Source: Microvirga sp. 17 mud 1-3
GTDB lineage: Bacteria; Pseudomonadota; Alphaproteobacteria; Rhizobiales; Beijerinckiaceae
Reading direction: 5' to 3'
DNA: 64,000 nucleotides
Assembly (NCBI RefSeq): GCF_003151255.1
Contig: NZ_CP029481.1
Coordinates: 3,708,501-3,772,500, forward strand
This document shows positions 1 through 13,572 of the stretch, piece by piece. How positions within the stretch are numbered: position 1 is the stretch's first letter; each line of letters begins with the position of its first letter. Below the pieces are notes generated by a model. It was not told the DNA's origin and searched no databases. It was given only the letters and a program-made list of their open reading frames with translations. The translations under genes were made by a program, and so were the position numbers.

Positions 1-329
1 AGAACGCCTACCGCATCTCGGTCGCGGTGGCCGGCTTCACCGACCAGGACCTCACCATCGAGGTGAAGGAGAACTCCCTCTCGATCCGCGGTGAGAAGAA
101 GAACTCCGACGAGCGCAAGACCGATGTCCTCTACCAGGGCATTGCGGCGCGCACGTTCGAGCGGCGCTTCCAGCTCGCCGACGGCGTCCAAGTGGTCGGC
201 GCGGCCCTCGAGAACGGCCTGCTCCATGTGGACCTCGTCCGAGAGATCCCGGAGGCCAAGAAGCCGAAGCTGATCCCGATCGGCACCAACGGCGCTTCCC
301 GCACCATCGAGGCCCGGCAGGCCGCGTAA
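1..329 (+). CDS. Hsp20 family small heat-shock protein (5' end cut by window)
   Basis: ATP-independent cytoplasmic holdase that binds unfolding proteins. The open frame runs in from the window edge, so the N-terminal arm (about 35-45 residues in IbpA-type proteins) is missing. What remains is most of the alpha-crystallin domain: the AYRISVAVAGF strand, the KENSLSIRGEK strand and the ALENGLLHVDL strand, followed by the EIPEAKKPKLIPI tail that carries the conserved I-x-I-like C-terminal contact. The ALENGLL form is typical of proteobacterial IbpA-type members. It ends in TAA and is followed within 35 bases by a strong hairpin, so it is the last gene of its transcript. An internal GTG at 27 is not the true start. 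Confidence 0.92.
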   Translation, partial: NAYRISVAVAGFTDQDLTIEVKENSLSIRGEKKNSDERKTDVLYQGIAARTFERRFQLADGVQVVGAALENGLLHVDLVREIPEAKKPKLIPIGTNGASRTIEARQAA

Positions 330-361
330 CTTCGGCGCTCTCGCAGAGACCGCACAAAAAA

Positions 362-391
362 TGCGCCCCGGCCATCCGGGGCGCAATGCTT
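362..391 (+). terminator. Rho-independent terminator after hsp20
   Basis: A perfect 10-bp stem (TGCGCCCCGG / CCGGGGCGCA) closes a 4-base CCAT loop and is followed by a short T-rich stretch. It is preceded by six A residues, so it could also work for the opposing transcript from the minus-strand aldolase gene. Confidence 0.8.
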
Positions 392-508
392 TTCGTTTCT
401 TATTGTTCAGGCCTGGTCCTTTGAGCCCCGCCGGGGTTGGAGGCACCCCGTCATTGGTCTCGGGGGGACAGATTGTCGGAGAATGCGGCAGGGTTAGGGC
501 GAGGCCTC

Positions 509-1585
509 CTATTCCGCCGCCTGCCGGGACAAAGCCGCCCGGGCCGCATCCAGGAAACGGCGCACCTCCTCCTCGGGCGTCGCATAGGACACCACAAGGC
601 GGATCAGGGCCTCGTCCGGCCCAACCTTTTCGCCCTCGGGCAGGCTCGCCTCGGTCCAGCCCATGAAGGCGGCGCCGGCGGCCCTCAGGGCATCGGCGGC
701 TGTTTGGGGCAGGATCGGGAAGACCTCGTTCGCCTCCGCCGGCCAGGCGAGGCGGATGCCCGGAAGCCGTGTCAGCCCCTCGGCAAGGAGCCCGGCCATC
801 CGGTTGGCATGGCGCGCATTGTCCAGCCAGTGATCCCCGGCGAAATAGCCCTCCAGCTGCGCCGAAATGAAGCGCCCCTTCGAGATGATCTGCCCCGCGC
901 GCTTGGTCCGGTGTTCGAGCGCCTCCGCCAGGTCCGGCCGGAACACCACCACGGCCTCGGCCATGAGGCAGCCGTTCTTGGTCGCGCCGAAGGACAGGAT
1001 GTCGACCCCCTGCTTCCAGGTCATCTCGGCGGGCGTGCAGCCAAGCGATACGAGCGCGTTGACAAAGCGGGCCCCGTCCATGTGAAGCGCCATGCCGTGG
1101 TCGCGGCACACGGCGCTGAGATGCGCGATCTCGTCCGGCCGGTAGACGGTGCCGCATTCCGTCGCCTGAGCGATCGAGAGCGCTTTCGGCGGCATCTGCT
1201 TCGCGGCCCTCGGCAGGCCGTCGAGATAGGCCCGGACCGTATCGGCCGAGAGCTTGGCCCCCTCCCCCGGAAGCCCGATGAGCTTCGCGCCATGCATATA
1301 GAATTCCGGCGCGCCGCACTCGTCGTCGATCACATGCGCCTCCCGGTGGCACACACACAGCCCCCAGGGCGGCACGGCCGAGGACAGGGCGAGCGCGTTC
1401 GAGGCCGTGCCCGTCGTCACCAGGATGATCGAGACCTCCCGCTCGAAGATCTCGGCGAAGCGTGCCTTGATCCGCCGGGTGATCTCGTCCGCCCCGTAAG
1501 CCGGCATCGTTCCTGCATTGGCCCGGGCGAGGGCCTCCATCACCGGGGCGCTGGCGCCCACGATGTTGTCGCTCACGAAATTCAT
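509..1585 (-). CDS. Low-specificity threonine aldolase family protein (beta-eliminating lyase)
   Basis: PLP-dependent fold-type I enzyme expected to cleave L-threonine or L-allo-threonine to glycine and acetaldehyde. The 358-residue length fits LtaE. Visible family marks: start SDNIVGASAPVMEAL, the phosphate-binding TGTASN at about 58-63, HMDGARF at 168-174 with the PLP-pyridine aspartate Asp170, and SFGATKNG with the Schiff-base lysine Lys203. The related beta-hydroxyaspartate or phenylserine aldolases share these motifs, so the substrate is not certain. It reads away from gltB across a 500-base gap and ends against the terminator of the heat-shock gene. The ATG at 1585 is preceded by an AAGGAGAA ribosome site on the minus strand. 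Confidence 0.88.
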   Translation of the reverse strand: MNFVSDNIVGASAPVMEALARANAGTMPAYGADEITRRIKARFAEIFEREVSIILVTTGTASNALALSSAVPPWGLCVCHREAHVIDDECGAPEFYMHGAKLIGLPGEGAKLSADTVRAYLDGLPRAAKQMPPKALSIAQATECGTVYRPDEIAHLSAVCRDHGMALHMDGARFVNALVSLGCTPAEMTWKQGVDILSFGATKNGCLMAEAVVVFRPDLAEALEHRTKRAGQIISKGRFISAQLEGYFAGDHWLDNARHANRMAGLLAEGLTRLPGIRLAWPAEANEVFPILPQTAADALRAAGAAFMGWTEASLPEGEKVGPDEALIRLVVSYATPEEEVRRFLDAARAALSRQAAE

Positions 1586-2091
1586 GACTCGTTCTCCTTG
1601 CGACGCGCAGCCTCGCCAGCCTGAGGATCATGTCAAGGTCATTGACCCTTCGGAGAAGCCTTTCGTCGGCCCGCCCCGAAACCATGCCTTTGTTACACGC
1701 CGAAGGGCCTGCTTGAAACTTTTGTCTAAAACTTTTCCAAACCCTCTTGTGCGGTGCGTCGAGTTCTGGCACCTTGCCTGTATTAGGACAGCGATACTGT
1801 CCCATCTGGAGCGTTCGCGCTCCCCTTCGTCCCTGAGGTTTTCTTGATGCTTCGCACCCCGCGAACGAAACGAGATGCCACAACAACCGCCCCCAAAACG
1901 TGGGCGGAACGGGCGACTCTGGGCTGAAGACAGGCCCAAGGCAGCCCGCGAGGAACGGGCTCCCTCCAGGAACCCACCCCTCCAAGAAACGCTAGAAGCG
2001 GCGGGCTCCGGATCTTCACTGACATCCGGCGGTCCCAAAAGCCGCCCCGAACACTCGATATGACCCGTTCGCCTGGATGCGAGGATCTGGA
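1586..2091 (+). other. 506-base intergenic leader region before gltB, no protein gene
   Basis: No convincing coding sequence; the open frames here lack family similarity. It holds a perfect inverted repeat at 1786-1802, then a GGAGCG/CGCTCC hairpin with a UUCG tetraloop at 1808-1823, then more possible stems (CCGCCC...GGGCGG near 1886-1906 and AGCCCG...CGGGCT near 1943-1961) before the GAGG ribosome site at 2081. If transcription starts near the palindrome the gltB mRNA has a leader of roughly 280 nt. Confidence 0.6.
1786..1802. promoter_or_regulatory. Palindromic operator candidate between the aldolase gene and gltB
   Basis: GGACAG-CGATA-CTGTCC, six-base arms perfectly inverted about a five-base spacer. 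It overlaps a plausible -10 (ATACTG) and is followed at once by a UUCG hairpin, so a dimeric repressor bound here could block transcription into gltBD. The cognate regulator is unknown. Confidence 0.5.
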
Positions 2092-6813
<4,722 letters not shown>

Positions 6814-6831
6814 GGATCAGGGGCAATTCCA

Positions 6832-8253
6832 ATGGGCAAGGTCACAGGCTTTCTCGAATACGACCGCCAGGAGCAGAAGTACCAGCTCGCCGGCGAACGC
6901 GTGCGCCATTTCCGCGAATTCACGCTGCCGCTCGACGACAACGACCTGAAAAAGCAGGCGGGGCGCTGCATGGATTGCGGCATCCCGTTCTGCCACGGGC
7001 CGACGGGCTGCCCGGTGCACAATCAGATTCCCGACTGGAACGATCTCGTCTGGTCCGACGACTGGGAGGCGGCGGCACGCAACCTGCACTCCACCAACAA
7101 CTTCCCGGAATTCACGGGCCGCATCTGCCCGGCGCCCTGTGAGGAAGCCTGCACGCTCAACCTCGAGAACCAGCCGGTCACCATCAAGACCATCGAGCAG
7201 GCCATCGCCGACAAAGCCTGGGAGATGGGCTGGATCAAGCCCGAGATCGTCGAGACCTCCACGGGCAAGCGCGTGGCGATCATCGGTTCCGGCCCCGCCG
7301 GCCTGGCGGCTGCGCAGCAGCTCGCCCGTGCGGGCCACGAGGTCCATGTCTACGAGCGCGAGGCGAAGCCCGGCGGCCTGCTGCGCTACGGCATTCCGGA
7401 CTTCAAGATGGAGAAGTACCACATCGACCGTCGCGTGAAGCAAATGGAGGCCGAGGGCGTCATCTTCCATTGCGGCGTGAATGTCGGCGTGGACAAGAAC
7501 TTCGCGTCTCTCCACAACGAGTACGACGCCGTGCTCTTCGCGGGCGGCGCGGAGGACCCGCGCGATCCTGGCCTGCCGGGCCAGGACCTCTCGGGCGTGC
7601 ATTTCGCGATGCCTTACCTCACCCAGTCCAACAAGCGCTTGGGGCAGGAAGAGGTCGCCGGTGAACCGATCCTGGCGGCCGGCAAGCACGTGGTGGTGAT
7701 CGGCGGCGGCGACACGGCCTCCGACTGCGTCGGCACTGCCTTCCGCCAGGGCGCGCTTTCGGTGACTCAACTCGACATTCGCCCCAAGCCGCCGGAGCGG
7801 GAGGACAAGCTGACCGTGTGGCCCTACTGGCCGACGAAGATGCGCACCTCTTCGAGCCAAGCCGAGGGCGCCGAGCGCGAATTTCAGGCGGCGACGCTCG
7901 GAATCGAGGGCAAGAAGGGCCGGGTCGTGGGTGTGCAATGCGCCCGTGTGGACGAGAAGCGCCAGCCGATCCCGGGCAGCGAGTTCACCCTCAAGGCCGA
8001 CCTCGTCTTCCTCGCCATCGGCTTTGCGGGTTCGGTGAAGAAGGGTCTCCTGGAGGAATCGGGCGTCGCCCTCGACCGGCGCGGCAACGTGGTCGCCAAC
8101 GACGAGGACTACAGGACCTCGAGCGACAAGGTCTTCGTGGCCGGCGACATGCGCCGCGGCCAGTCCCTGGTGGTCTGGGCAATCCGTGAAGGCCGTCAGG
8201 CCGCCCGCGCTATCGACGAGCACCTGATGGGGGCGAGCAACCTGCCGCGCTAA
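6832..8253 (+). CDS. gltD: Glutamate synthase small subunit
   Basis: Passes electrons from NADPH through FAD and iron-sulfur clusters to GltB. The 473 residues match the family. Cysteines for [4Fe-4S] clusters are at 46, 49, 54 and 60 ([15 protein letters not shown]) and 99, 103, 107 (CPAPCEEAC). The FAD dinucleotide fold is [12 protein letters not shown] at about 150-161, and the NADPH fold is [13 protein letters not shown] near residue 285. The C-terminal [20 protein letters not shown] is the usual FAD-closing motif. It starts 18 bases after gltB and is convergent with the DUF459 gene 24 bases downstream. Confidence 0.98.
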   Translation: MGKVTGFLEYDRQEQKYQLAGERVRHFREFTLPLDDNDLKKQAGRCMDCGIPFCHGPTGCPVHNQIPDWNDLVWSDDWEAAARNLHSTNNFPEFTGRICPAPCEEACTLNLENQPVTIKTIEQAIADKAWEMGWIKPEIVETSTGKRVAIIGSGPAGLAAAQQLARAGHEVHVYEREAKPGGLLRYGIPDFKMEKYHIDRRVKQMEAEGVIFHCGVNVGVDKNFASLHNEYDAVLFAGGAEDPRDPGLPGQDLSGVHFAMPYLTQSNKRLGQEEVAGEPILAAGKHVVVIGGGDTASDCVGTAFRQGALSVTQLDIRPKPPEREDKLTVWPYWPTKMRTSSSQAEGAEREFQAATLGIEGKKGRVVGVQCARVDEKRQPIPGSEFTLKADLVFLAIGFAGSVKKGLLEESGVALDRRGNVVANDEDYRTSSDKVFVAGDMRRGQSLVVWAIREGRQAARAIDEHLMGASNLPR

Positions 8254-8277
8254 CGGCAGGCCCTGCCCGCACCCGCC

Positions 8278-9549
8278 TCAGGTCGGCGGCCAGCGGAAAT
8301 CGTCGGCCCGGCCCGGCCTCGAACTGGGCGCGATGCCGTTCCGCAGGGCGCGCTGGATTGGGTAGGCCTGATCTCCGTTGAGCTTCGGCTGGGTGGAGAT
8401 CAGCGTGCCGCTCGGGGTCACTTCCGGCCGATTCAGGGGCAGCACGGGGCCGATCAGGGGCTTGGAGGGGAGGGATACGGGCCCTGCCGCCTCCGGCAGA
8501 GCCGGAAGAGCGGCCTCGATGGAATCGGTCTGCGTCGCGCCAGGCGTGCCCTCCACGGGCTGCGGCAGGGCCGCGCTCGCTGCACCGGCCTGCCCCGCCG
8601 CGATGATGCGCTTGATCTCCGCATCGGCGAAATGGGCGAGCTTGCGGGCACCGGCCTTGGTGAAGAGGCCCCCGTCATTCGTCCTGAGCTTGGCCGGCTG
8701 GCCGTCCACGTCGGGCCCGGTGACGGTATAGCGATTGTCTTCGTCCACGAAGCCGGGCCAGATGTCCACATAGGCCCCGCCATTGCGCTGGACGCTCTCG
8801 CGGAAGATCTCGTTCATGGCGAGGAGATCCTCGGAAACCGCCTCGCTCTTCATGGGCGGCAGACCGATCCAGACCACGGGAATCCCGCGCTCGCGGAAGA
8901 CATGCAACACTGCATCCACGTGCTGGCGGTACGATTCACGCCAGGCGGGCGAAAGGGGCTCGTGCTCGCCGCCCTGGTCCTTGACCGAAACCCGGTCCTT
9001 CGCGCCGATCATGACGACCGCGAGGCTGGCCTTCTGGCCGCCGTCCAGGACCTCCCGGATATAGGCGGGCCAGTCCTCGCTTTCCGAGCGCAGGAGACCG
9101 CCCTCCTCCTTCGTCTTTCGCACCACGGCGACGTCGTCGGAATCGGCATAGAGATCGGCGATGCCCTGACCGGCGAAACCCGCAAAGGCATCCCCGAAGA
9201 CGACGACCTGCGTGGCCGCATTGGTCTTCGGCTTCTCCTGACGCGTTGTGGCGACGGGTGGCGGAGCGGCCCGGCGCGGCCGCGCCACGGGCTTGCGGGC
9301 TTGGGGCGGAGGCTCGTCCTGCACGCCGAAGAGCCTCCGCAGGCTGAAGCCCTGCTGGGGAGCCGGCTGGACGAGTTTGCCGGGATAATAGCCGGGCGGA
9401 TAGGCGCGCAGGTCCCGCCGGCCCGGCGGGGGAGGAGCGCCGTAGGGGGGATATTGCGGGTAGACGGGCTGCGCCCAGGCCGAAAGGCTGCCGGTGAAGA
9501 GGAGCGGCAGGGCCATCATCAGCAGGCGAAGCACGGTTCTCAAATGCAT
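8278..9549 (-). CDS. DUF459 SGNH-hydrolase-like exported protein, apparently without catalytic residues
   Basis: Exported protein with a clear signal peptide (LRTVLRLLMMALPLLF...SAWA-QP), a Pro/Tyr-rich linker, a basic low-complexity stretch, and then an SGNH-like domain. I start it at the second ATG (9549), which puts the basic end directly before the hydrophobic core; a start at 9561 is possible. In active SGNH enzymes block I is GDS, block III contains GxND and block V is DxxH. Here the aligned positions read GDA (VVFGDAFAGF), GAKD (MIGAKDR) and DGGLF (TNDGGLFTKAGARKL), so Ser, Asn and His all look replaced. The fold is kept, the acyl-hydrolase activity probably not. The family commonly sits with cell-wall genes, and a lytic transglycosylase lies directly upstream here. 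Confidence 0.82.
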   Translation of the reverse strand: MHLRTVLRLLMMALPLLFTGSLSAWAQPVYPQYPPYGAPPPPGRRDLRAYPPGYYPGKLVQPAPQQGFSLRRLFGVQDEPPPQARKPVARPRRAAPPPVATTRQEKPKTNAATQVVVFGDAFAGFAGQGIADLYADSDDVAVVRKTKEEGGLLRSESEDWPAYIREVLDGGQKASLAVVMIGAKDRVSVKDQGGEHEPLSPAWRESYRQHVDAVLHVFRERGIPVVWIGLPPMKSEAVSEDLLAMNEIFRESVQRNGGAYVDIWPGFVDEDNRYTVTGPDVDGQPAKLRTNDGGLFTKAGARKLAHFADAEIKRIIAAGQAGAASAALPQPVEGTPGATQTDSIEAALPALPEAAGPVSLPSKPLIGPVLPLNRPEVTPSGTLISTQPKLNGDQAYPIQRALRNGIAPSSRPGRADDFRWPPT

Positions 9550-9604
9550 CAGCGGTTCCATCGGGCCCGGACCGGCTCCTTTATAGAGCCGCGCCGGCGC
9601 CCCG

Positions 9605-10828
9605 TCAGCGGGCCGCGCGCAATTCTCGCAGGAGCGCGAGGTCGGCGTAGCCGTCCGGAATCAAGCCTCGCCGCAGCTGGAAGTTCCGCACCGCTACCCG
9701 GGTCTTGGACCCGAGCTTGCCGTCCGCATCCCCATCGTAGAAACCGAGGCCGGCCAGATGCTTCTGCAGCTCTTCGCGCTGGTCCTTGTCGAGGAGCGGC
9801 CGGTCCTTCGGCCACGCGGCCTGGATCGCCTGCCCGCCCATGACCCGGTCCCCGAGATGGGCGACGCCCATCGCGTAAGAGTCGGAGGAATTATAGGATT
9901 TGATCACGTCGTAATTGTCCGTGACCAGGAAGCTGGGGCCGCTCGCCCCGCCCGGCAGGAAAAGGGTCGCCTCCCCCGAACGCGGGAAAGCCTTCCCGTC
10001 CGCCCGGCGCACGCCCAGGGCATCCCAGCTTGCGAATCCCTGCCGCAGGTTGCGGAAGTCGAATCCTTTCGGCAGCTTCACCTCGAAGCCCCAGGGCAGC
10101 CCCGGCTGCCAGCCCTGCTGGCGCAGGTAATTGGCCGTGGAGGCGAGCGCATCGGGCACCGAGGTCCAGATGTCGCGGACCCCGTCCCGGTTGCCGTCCA
10201 CGGCGAACTTCATGAAGCTCGAGGGCATGAACTGGGTCTGACCCATGGCGCCAGCCCAGGAGCCCAGCATCTTGTCCCGGTCGATATGGTCGTTCTCCAG
10301 GATCTGGAGCGCCGTCAGGAGCTCCTCCTTGAAGAAGTCGCCCCTGTAGCGGGTATAGGCCAGGGTCGACAGGGCCCGGATCACGTAGATGGAGCCCGTG
10401 AAGCTGCCGAAATTGGTCTCCATGCCCCAGACGCCGAGAACGACCGAGCGGGGCACCCCATAGGTGCGCTCGACCATGTCGAGGGTGCGCGACCATTCGG
10501 CCGCCATCTTCCGCCCCCGCTCCAGGCGCTGCGCGGACACGGAGCCTTCCACATAGTCCCAGATCGGCCGGACGAACTCGGATTGCTTCCGGGTCAGGGC
10601 GATGATCTTCGAATCGGGCTCGACCCCGCGGAAGGCCGCCTCGAAGGTGGCGCGGGACACGCCGCGGGCCTTGGCCTCGGGCCAGAGATCCTGGACGAAG
10701 GCCTGGAAATTTCCGCGCGCCTGGGCCTGCGCCGGCGGAATCACGGCCCCGCGCCCGCAGGTCAGGGCAAGGCCCAGAAGGAGCACACCGCCAAAGAGGT
10801 GGCGCGCGAGTCGAATCGGCTTCTGCAT
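9605..10828 (-). CDS. Lytic murein transglycosylase, MltB type, with peptidoglycan-binding domain
   Basis: Cleaves the MurNAc-GlcNAc bond of peptidoglycan with 1,6-anhydro product formation in the periplasm. Signal peptide at the N-terminus, SLT_2 catalytic domain from about residue 40 to 320, and a PG_binding_1 domain at the C-terminus (LQKHLAGLGFYDGDADGKLGSKTR, DGYADLALL). The catalytic glutamate is in GVWGMETNFGSF (Glu137 counted from the ATG at 10828). Other family marks: AGAMGQTQFMPSSF and YAMGVAHLGDR. A GTG start three codons earlier is possible, but the ATG has a GTGAG site eight bases upstream. The cysteine in LTCGRG could be a lipobox, though LALTC is a weak match, so soluble periplasmic is as likely as lipoprotein. 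Same direction as the DUF459 gene 55 bases downstream. Confidence 0.92.
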   Translation of the reverse strand: MQKPIRLARHLFGGVLLLGLALTCGRGAVIPPAQAQARGNFQAFVQDLWPEAKARGVSRATFEAAFRGVEPDSKIIALTRKQSEFVRPIWDYVEGSVSAQRLERGRKMAAEWSRTLDMVERTYGVPRSVVLGVWGMETNFGSFTGSIYVIRALSTLAYTRYRGDFFKEELLTALQILENDHIDRDKMLGSWAGAMGQTQFMPSSFMKFAVDGNRDGVRDIWTSVPDALASTANYLRQQGWQPGLPWGFEVKLPKGFDFRNLRQGFASWDALGVRRADGKAFPRSGEATLFLPGGASGPSFLVTDNYDVIKSYNSSDSYAMGVAHLGDRVMGGQAIQAAWPKDRPLLDKDQREELQKHLAGLGFYDGDADGKLGSKTRVAVRNFQLRRGLIPDGYADLALLRELRAAR

Positions 10829-11053
10829 AGGGGTCACTCACGGTCAGGACGGATGCAGGATCCCGCCATGCGACCTTATGAAGGTTAAAAGCTGGTTGAT
10901 AGAGGCAATTTCTGCGGCGTTCCGCTCCATTTGGGAGCCCGGACGCGGCCCCTTAACCTTGGCGCTTCAGCCGCAATTCATGTCCGCCCGTCCAAAAGGA
11001 AGGCGCCCGGCTGCAACAAGACCTTCATTCGGGCGTTATAGGATGGTCGAACC

Positions 11054-11082
11054 TTGACAGTTCTCCTTACCCGTTCCTCCCT
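11054..11082 (+). promoter_or_regulatory. Candidate galU promoter
   Basis: A consensus -35 TTGACA at 11054-11059 is followed 17 bases later by a weak -10 (CTCCCT). It lies 19 bases from the galU ATG, in the gap that separates galU from the divergent transglycosylase gene. Confidence 0.35.
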
Positions 11083-11100
11083 AAGGTCGTCTCTTGCCCA

Positions 11101-11979
11101 ATGGCTCACTCCATGAAGCGTATCCGTAAAGCCGTCCTGCCCGTCGCCGGTCTCGGCACCCGTTTCCTGCCGGCCACCAAGGCCGTTCCGAAGGAAATGC
11201 TCTGCGTGGTGGATCGCCCCGTCGTGCAGCACGTGGTTGACGATGCCCGCGCGGCCGGCATCGAGCACTTCGTCTTCGTGACCGGCCGTAACAAGGCCGT
11301 GATCGAAGATCATTTCGACATCGCCTACGAGCTGAACCAGACCCTGGAGAGCCGCCAGAAGACCAAGGAGCTGGAGGCCCTCGCCAAAGACCAGTTTGCG
11401 GCCGGCCGCACGAGCTTCACCCGCCAGCAGGAGCCCCTGGGCCTCGGCCATGCGGTCTGGTGCGCCCGTGAGATCGTGGGCGACGAGCCCTTCGCGGTGA
11501 TCCTCCCGGATATGCTCAGCCGCGGCTCCATGTCCCAGATGATCGGCGCCTACGAGAAGCACGGCGGCAACATCATCGCCGTGGAGGAAGTGCCGCACGA
11601 CCAGACCCACCAGTACGGCATCGTCTCGGTGGGGCAGGAATTCGGCCAGACCTTCGAGATCACCGGCATGGTCGAAAAGCCGCCGAAGGGCACCGCCCCC
11701 TCCAACTACATCATTTCCGGCCGCTACATCCTCCAGCCCGAGATCTTCGACCTGCTCTCCAACCAGGAGCGCGGCGCCGGCAACGAGATCCAGCTCACCG
11801 ATTCGATGATCCGCCTCATGAAGGACCAGCCCTTCTTCGGCATGAAGTACGAGGGCAGGACCTACGACACCGGGTCCAAGATCGGCTTCCTCATGGCGAA
11901 TGTGGCCTATGCGCTCGAGCGGGACGATTTGGGGCCGGATTTCCGCCGGGAGCTGGAGGCGCTGCTGCGCCAAAAGTAA
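11101..11979 (+). CDS. galU: UTP--glucose-1-phosphate uridylyltransferase
   Basis: Makes UDP-glucose from glucose 1-phosphate and UTP, supplying exopolysaccharide, LPS and the periplasmic glucans handled by the two OpgG-like proteins further on. The 292 residues fit GalU. The nucleotidyltransferase signature is [24 protein letters not shown] near the N-terminus; further marks are the [13 protein letters not shown] segment, the VILPDM metal-binding strand, and [15 protein letters not shown] second in-frame ATG at 11113 (MKRIRK) is an alternative start; neither has a good ribosome site. It stands alone, divergent from the transglycosylase gene. Confidence 0.96.
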   Translation: MAHSMKRIRKAVLPVAGLGTRFLPATKAVPKEMLCVVDRPVVQHVVDDARAAGIEHFVFVTGRNKAVIEDHFDIAYELNQTLESRQKTKELEALAKDQFAAGRTSFTRQQEPLGLGHAVWCAREIVGDEPFAVILPDMLSRGSMSQMIGAYEKHGGNIIAVEEVPHDQTHQYGIVSVGQEFGQTFEITGMVEKPPKGTAPSNYIISGRYILQPEIFDLLSNQERGAGNEIQLTDSMIRLMKDQPFFGMKYEGRTYDTGSKIGFLMANVAYALERDDLGPDFRRELEALLRQK

Positions 11980-12029
11980 GCGGGGCGCGGGGTTTTGCCC
12001 CGCCGCCACTCCATGCTAGAGGGGCGGCC

Positions 12030-13025
12030 ATGACATCGGCACACCCCCTTCCCTCCTCCCCGGACCAGGCCGTGGCCTCGGCCCTGCGCACCCTCGGCAC
12101 CGAGCGGGACGGCCTGACCGCCCTGATGGACGCCCTCGACAATGGCCTGGGCGCCGTGTTCACGGCCGCGGTCGAGACCATCGCGTCCTCCCGCGGCCGG
12201 GTTATCGTGACCGGGATCGGCAAATCGGGGCACATCGCCCGCAAGATCGTCGCGACCCTCGCGTCGACCGGCACCCCGGCCCATTACGTGCATCCCGCCG
12301 AGGCGAGCCACGGGGATCTCGGCATGGTGCAGCCGGAGGACGTGATCATCGCCCTGTCCTGGTCGGGCGAGACCGCCGAACTCGCCGACATCATCGGCTA
12401 CGCGAAGCGCTTCCGGGTGCCGCTGATCGCGCTCACGTCCAACGCCGCCTCGACCCTCGGCCATGCGGCCAGCCTTTGCCTGACCCTGCCGAAGGCCCAG
12501 GAGGCCTGTCCCAACGGACTGGCGCCCACCACCTCCACGACCATGCAGCTCGCCCTGGGCGATGCGCTTGCGGTGGCGCTTCTGGAAAAGCGGGGCTTCA
12601 CGGCGGAGCATTTCCGGGTCTACCACCCGGGCGGCAAGCTCGGCGCGCGGCTCAAGCTCGTCCGCGACGTCATGCACAAGAACGAGCGCCTGCCGATCGT
12701 CGGCATCGAGGCCCGCATGGACGAGGCCATCGAGGAGATCGGCCGCAAGGGCTTCGGGTCCGTCATCGTGGTCCATCCGGACGGCACGCTTGCGGGCATC
12801 GTCACGGACGGGGACCTGCGGCGGAACCTGAAGCCAGACCTCGGCACGCTTCCGGTCACGGCCGTCATGACCCGGACGCCGCGCACCATCGCGCCCGACG
12901 AACTCCTGGCCTCGGCCCTGGAGATCCAGGAAAGCTCAAAAATCACCGCCCTGATCGTGGTCGAGAACAGCCGCCCGGTCGGCCTCGTGCACTATCTCGA
13001 CCTGCTGCGCGCCGGAGCGGCCTGA
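12030..13025 (+). CDS. kdsD: Arabinose-5-phosphate isomerase (KpsF/GutQ family)
   Basis: Converts ribulose 5-phosphate to arabinose 5-phosphate, the first step to Kdo for LPS. The 331 residues comprise a SIS sugar-isomerase domain at about 30-165 (VTGIGKSGHIARKIVATLASTGTPAHYVHPAEASHGDLGM, LSWSGETAEL) and two CBS domains at about 205-325 (VIVVHPDGTLAGIVTDGDLRR, ALIVVENSRPVGLVHYLDLLRAG). The catalytic region EASHGDLG is intact. A GAGGGG ribosome site lies five bases before the ATG. Fifty bases downstream of galU in the same direction, so co-transcription is likely and both feed envelope polysaccharide synthesis. Confidence 0.95.
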   Translation: MTSAHPLPSSPDQAVASALRTLGTERDGLTALMDALDNGLGAVFTAAVETIASSRGRVIVTGIGKSGHIARKIVATLASTGTPAHYVHPAEASHGDLGMVQPEDVIIALSWSGETAELADIIGYAKRFRVPLIALTSNAASTLGHAASLCLTLPKAQEACPNGLAPTTSTTMQLALGDALAVALLEKRGFTAEHFRVYHPGGKLGARLKLVRDVMHKNERLPIVGIEARMDEAIEEIGRKGFGSVIVVHPDGTLAGIVTDGDLRRNLKPDLGTLPVTAVMTRTPRTIAPDELLASALEIQESSKITALIVVENSRPVGLVHYLDLLRAGAA

Positions 13026-13080
13026 AGCGCCGGGCGTGAGACCGAACCCAGGCCCGATCCCTCAAGTTTGTGCTTGTTAA

Positions 13081-13121
13081 GTACCGAACGCAAAACCATT
13101 TCCCGCCTTTGCGTTCGGTAC
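13081..13121. terminator. Bidirectional stem-loop between kdsD and nfeD
   Basis: Perfect 14-bp stem GTACCGAACGCAAA / TTTGCGTTCGGTAC with a 13-base loop, sitting between the convergent kdsD and nfeD genes and touching the nfeD stop codon. No long U tract on either strand, but position and strength fit shared termination. Confidence 0.6.
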
Positions 13122-13122
13122 C

Positions 13123-13572
13123 TTAAGGATCATCCACAACAAGGGTCGAGCCCTCGACCCGGACGACGCGCACTTTCGCGCCGGCGAAGCGGTCGGCGCC
13201 CGTCACGCGCCAGGACGAATCGTCCACACGGATGCGCCCCTCCCCGTCCTTGATGGGTGTTTCCAGAACGAAGACGCGGCCGACGAGGGACTGCCCGCGC
13301 CGGTTGAGATGATCCGCCCCCGTATCCTGCTGGAGGAGCGGACGCATGACGGCCCGGCCGACCAGCACCATCACGACGCAGAGCACGGCAAAGAGCAGGG
13401 ATGCGGCCTGCCATGACAGGCCGAACACCGCGTCGACCACCCCGGTCGCCAGGGCCGCGAGCGCCAGCCAGATGAAGAAGACACCCGGCGCCAGAAGCTC
13501 GATGACGGCCAGGATGAGCCCGAGGAGAATCCAGGCCCAGGGCCCCAGGCTGGCGAGCAGGCCGGCGATCAT
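13123..13572 (-). CDS. NfeD family membrane protein
   Basis: Short NfeD-type protein of 149 residues: two or three membrane segments in the first 75 residues (LGPWAWILLGLILAVIELL, FFIWLALAALATGVV, SLLFAVLCVVMVLVG) and then a small OB-fold domain with the family marks LVGRVFVLETPIKDGEGRIRVDD and SWRV. It starts in a 4-base ATGA overlap with the stop of the SPFH gene, so the two are translationally coupled. NfeD proteins are known partners of stomatin/SPFH proteins in membrane microdomain and membrane-quality control systems; that partnership is inferred here from adjacency. Confidence 0.93.
   Translation of the reverse strand: MIAGLLASLGPWAWILLGLILAVIELLAPGVFFIWLALAALATGVVDAVFGLSWQAASLLFAVLCVVMVLVGRAVMRPLLQQDTGADHLNRRGQSLVGRVFVLETPIKDGEGRIRVDDSSWRVTGADRFAGAKVRVVRVEGSTLVVDDP

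Noticed and set aside
437..1624. 395-codon plus-strand open frame
   Set aside because: Shadow of the threonine-aldolase gene, whose PLP lysine and HMDGAR motifs are on the minus strand.
1769..1784. TGGCAC...TTGC as a sigma-54 promoter for gltB
   Set aside because: The GG-to-GC distance is wrong; the two elements are too close for a -24/-12 pair.
1628..2063. Open frames on both strands in the gltB leader
   Set aside because: No family similarity, no ribosome sites, and they cover the palindrome and hairpins; treated as non-coding leader.
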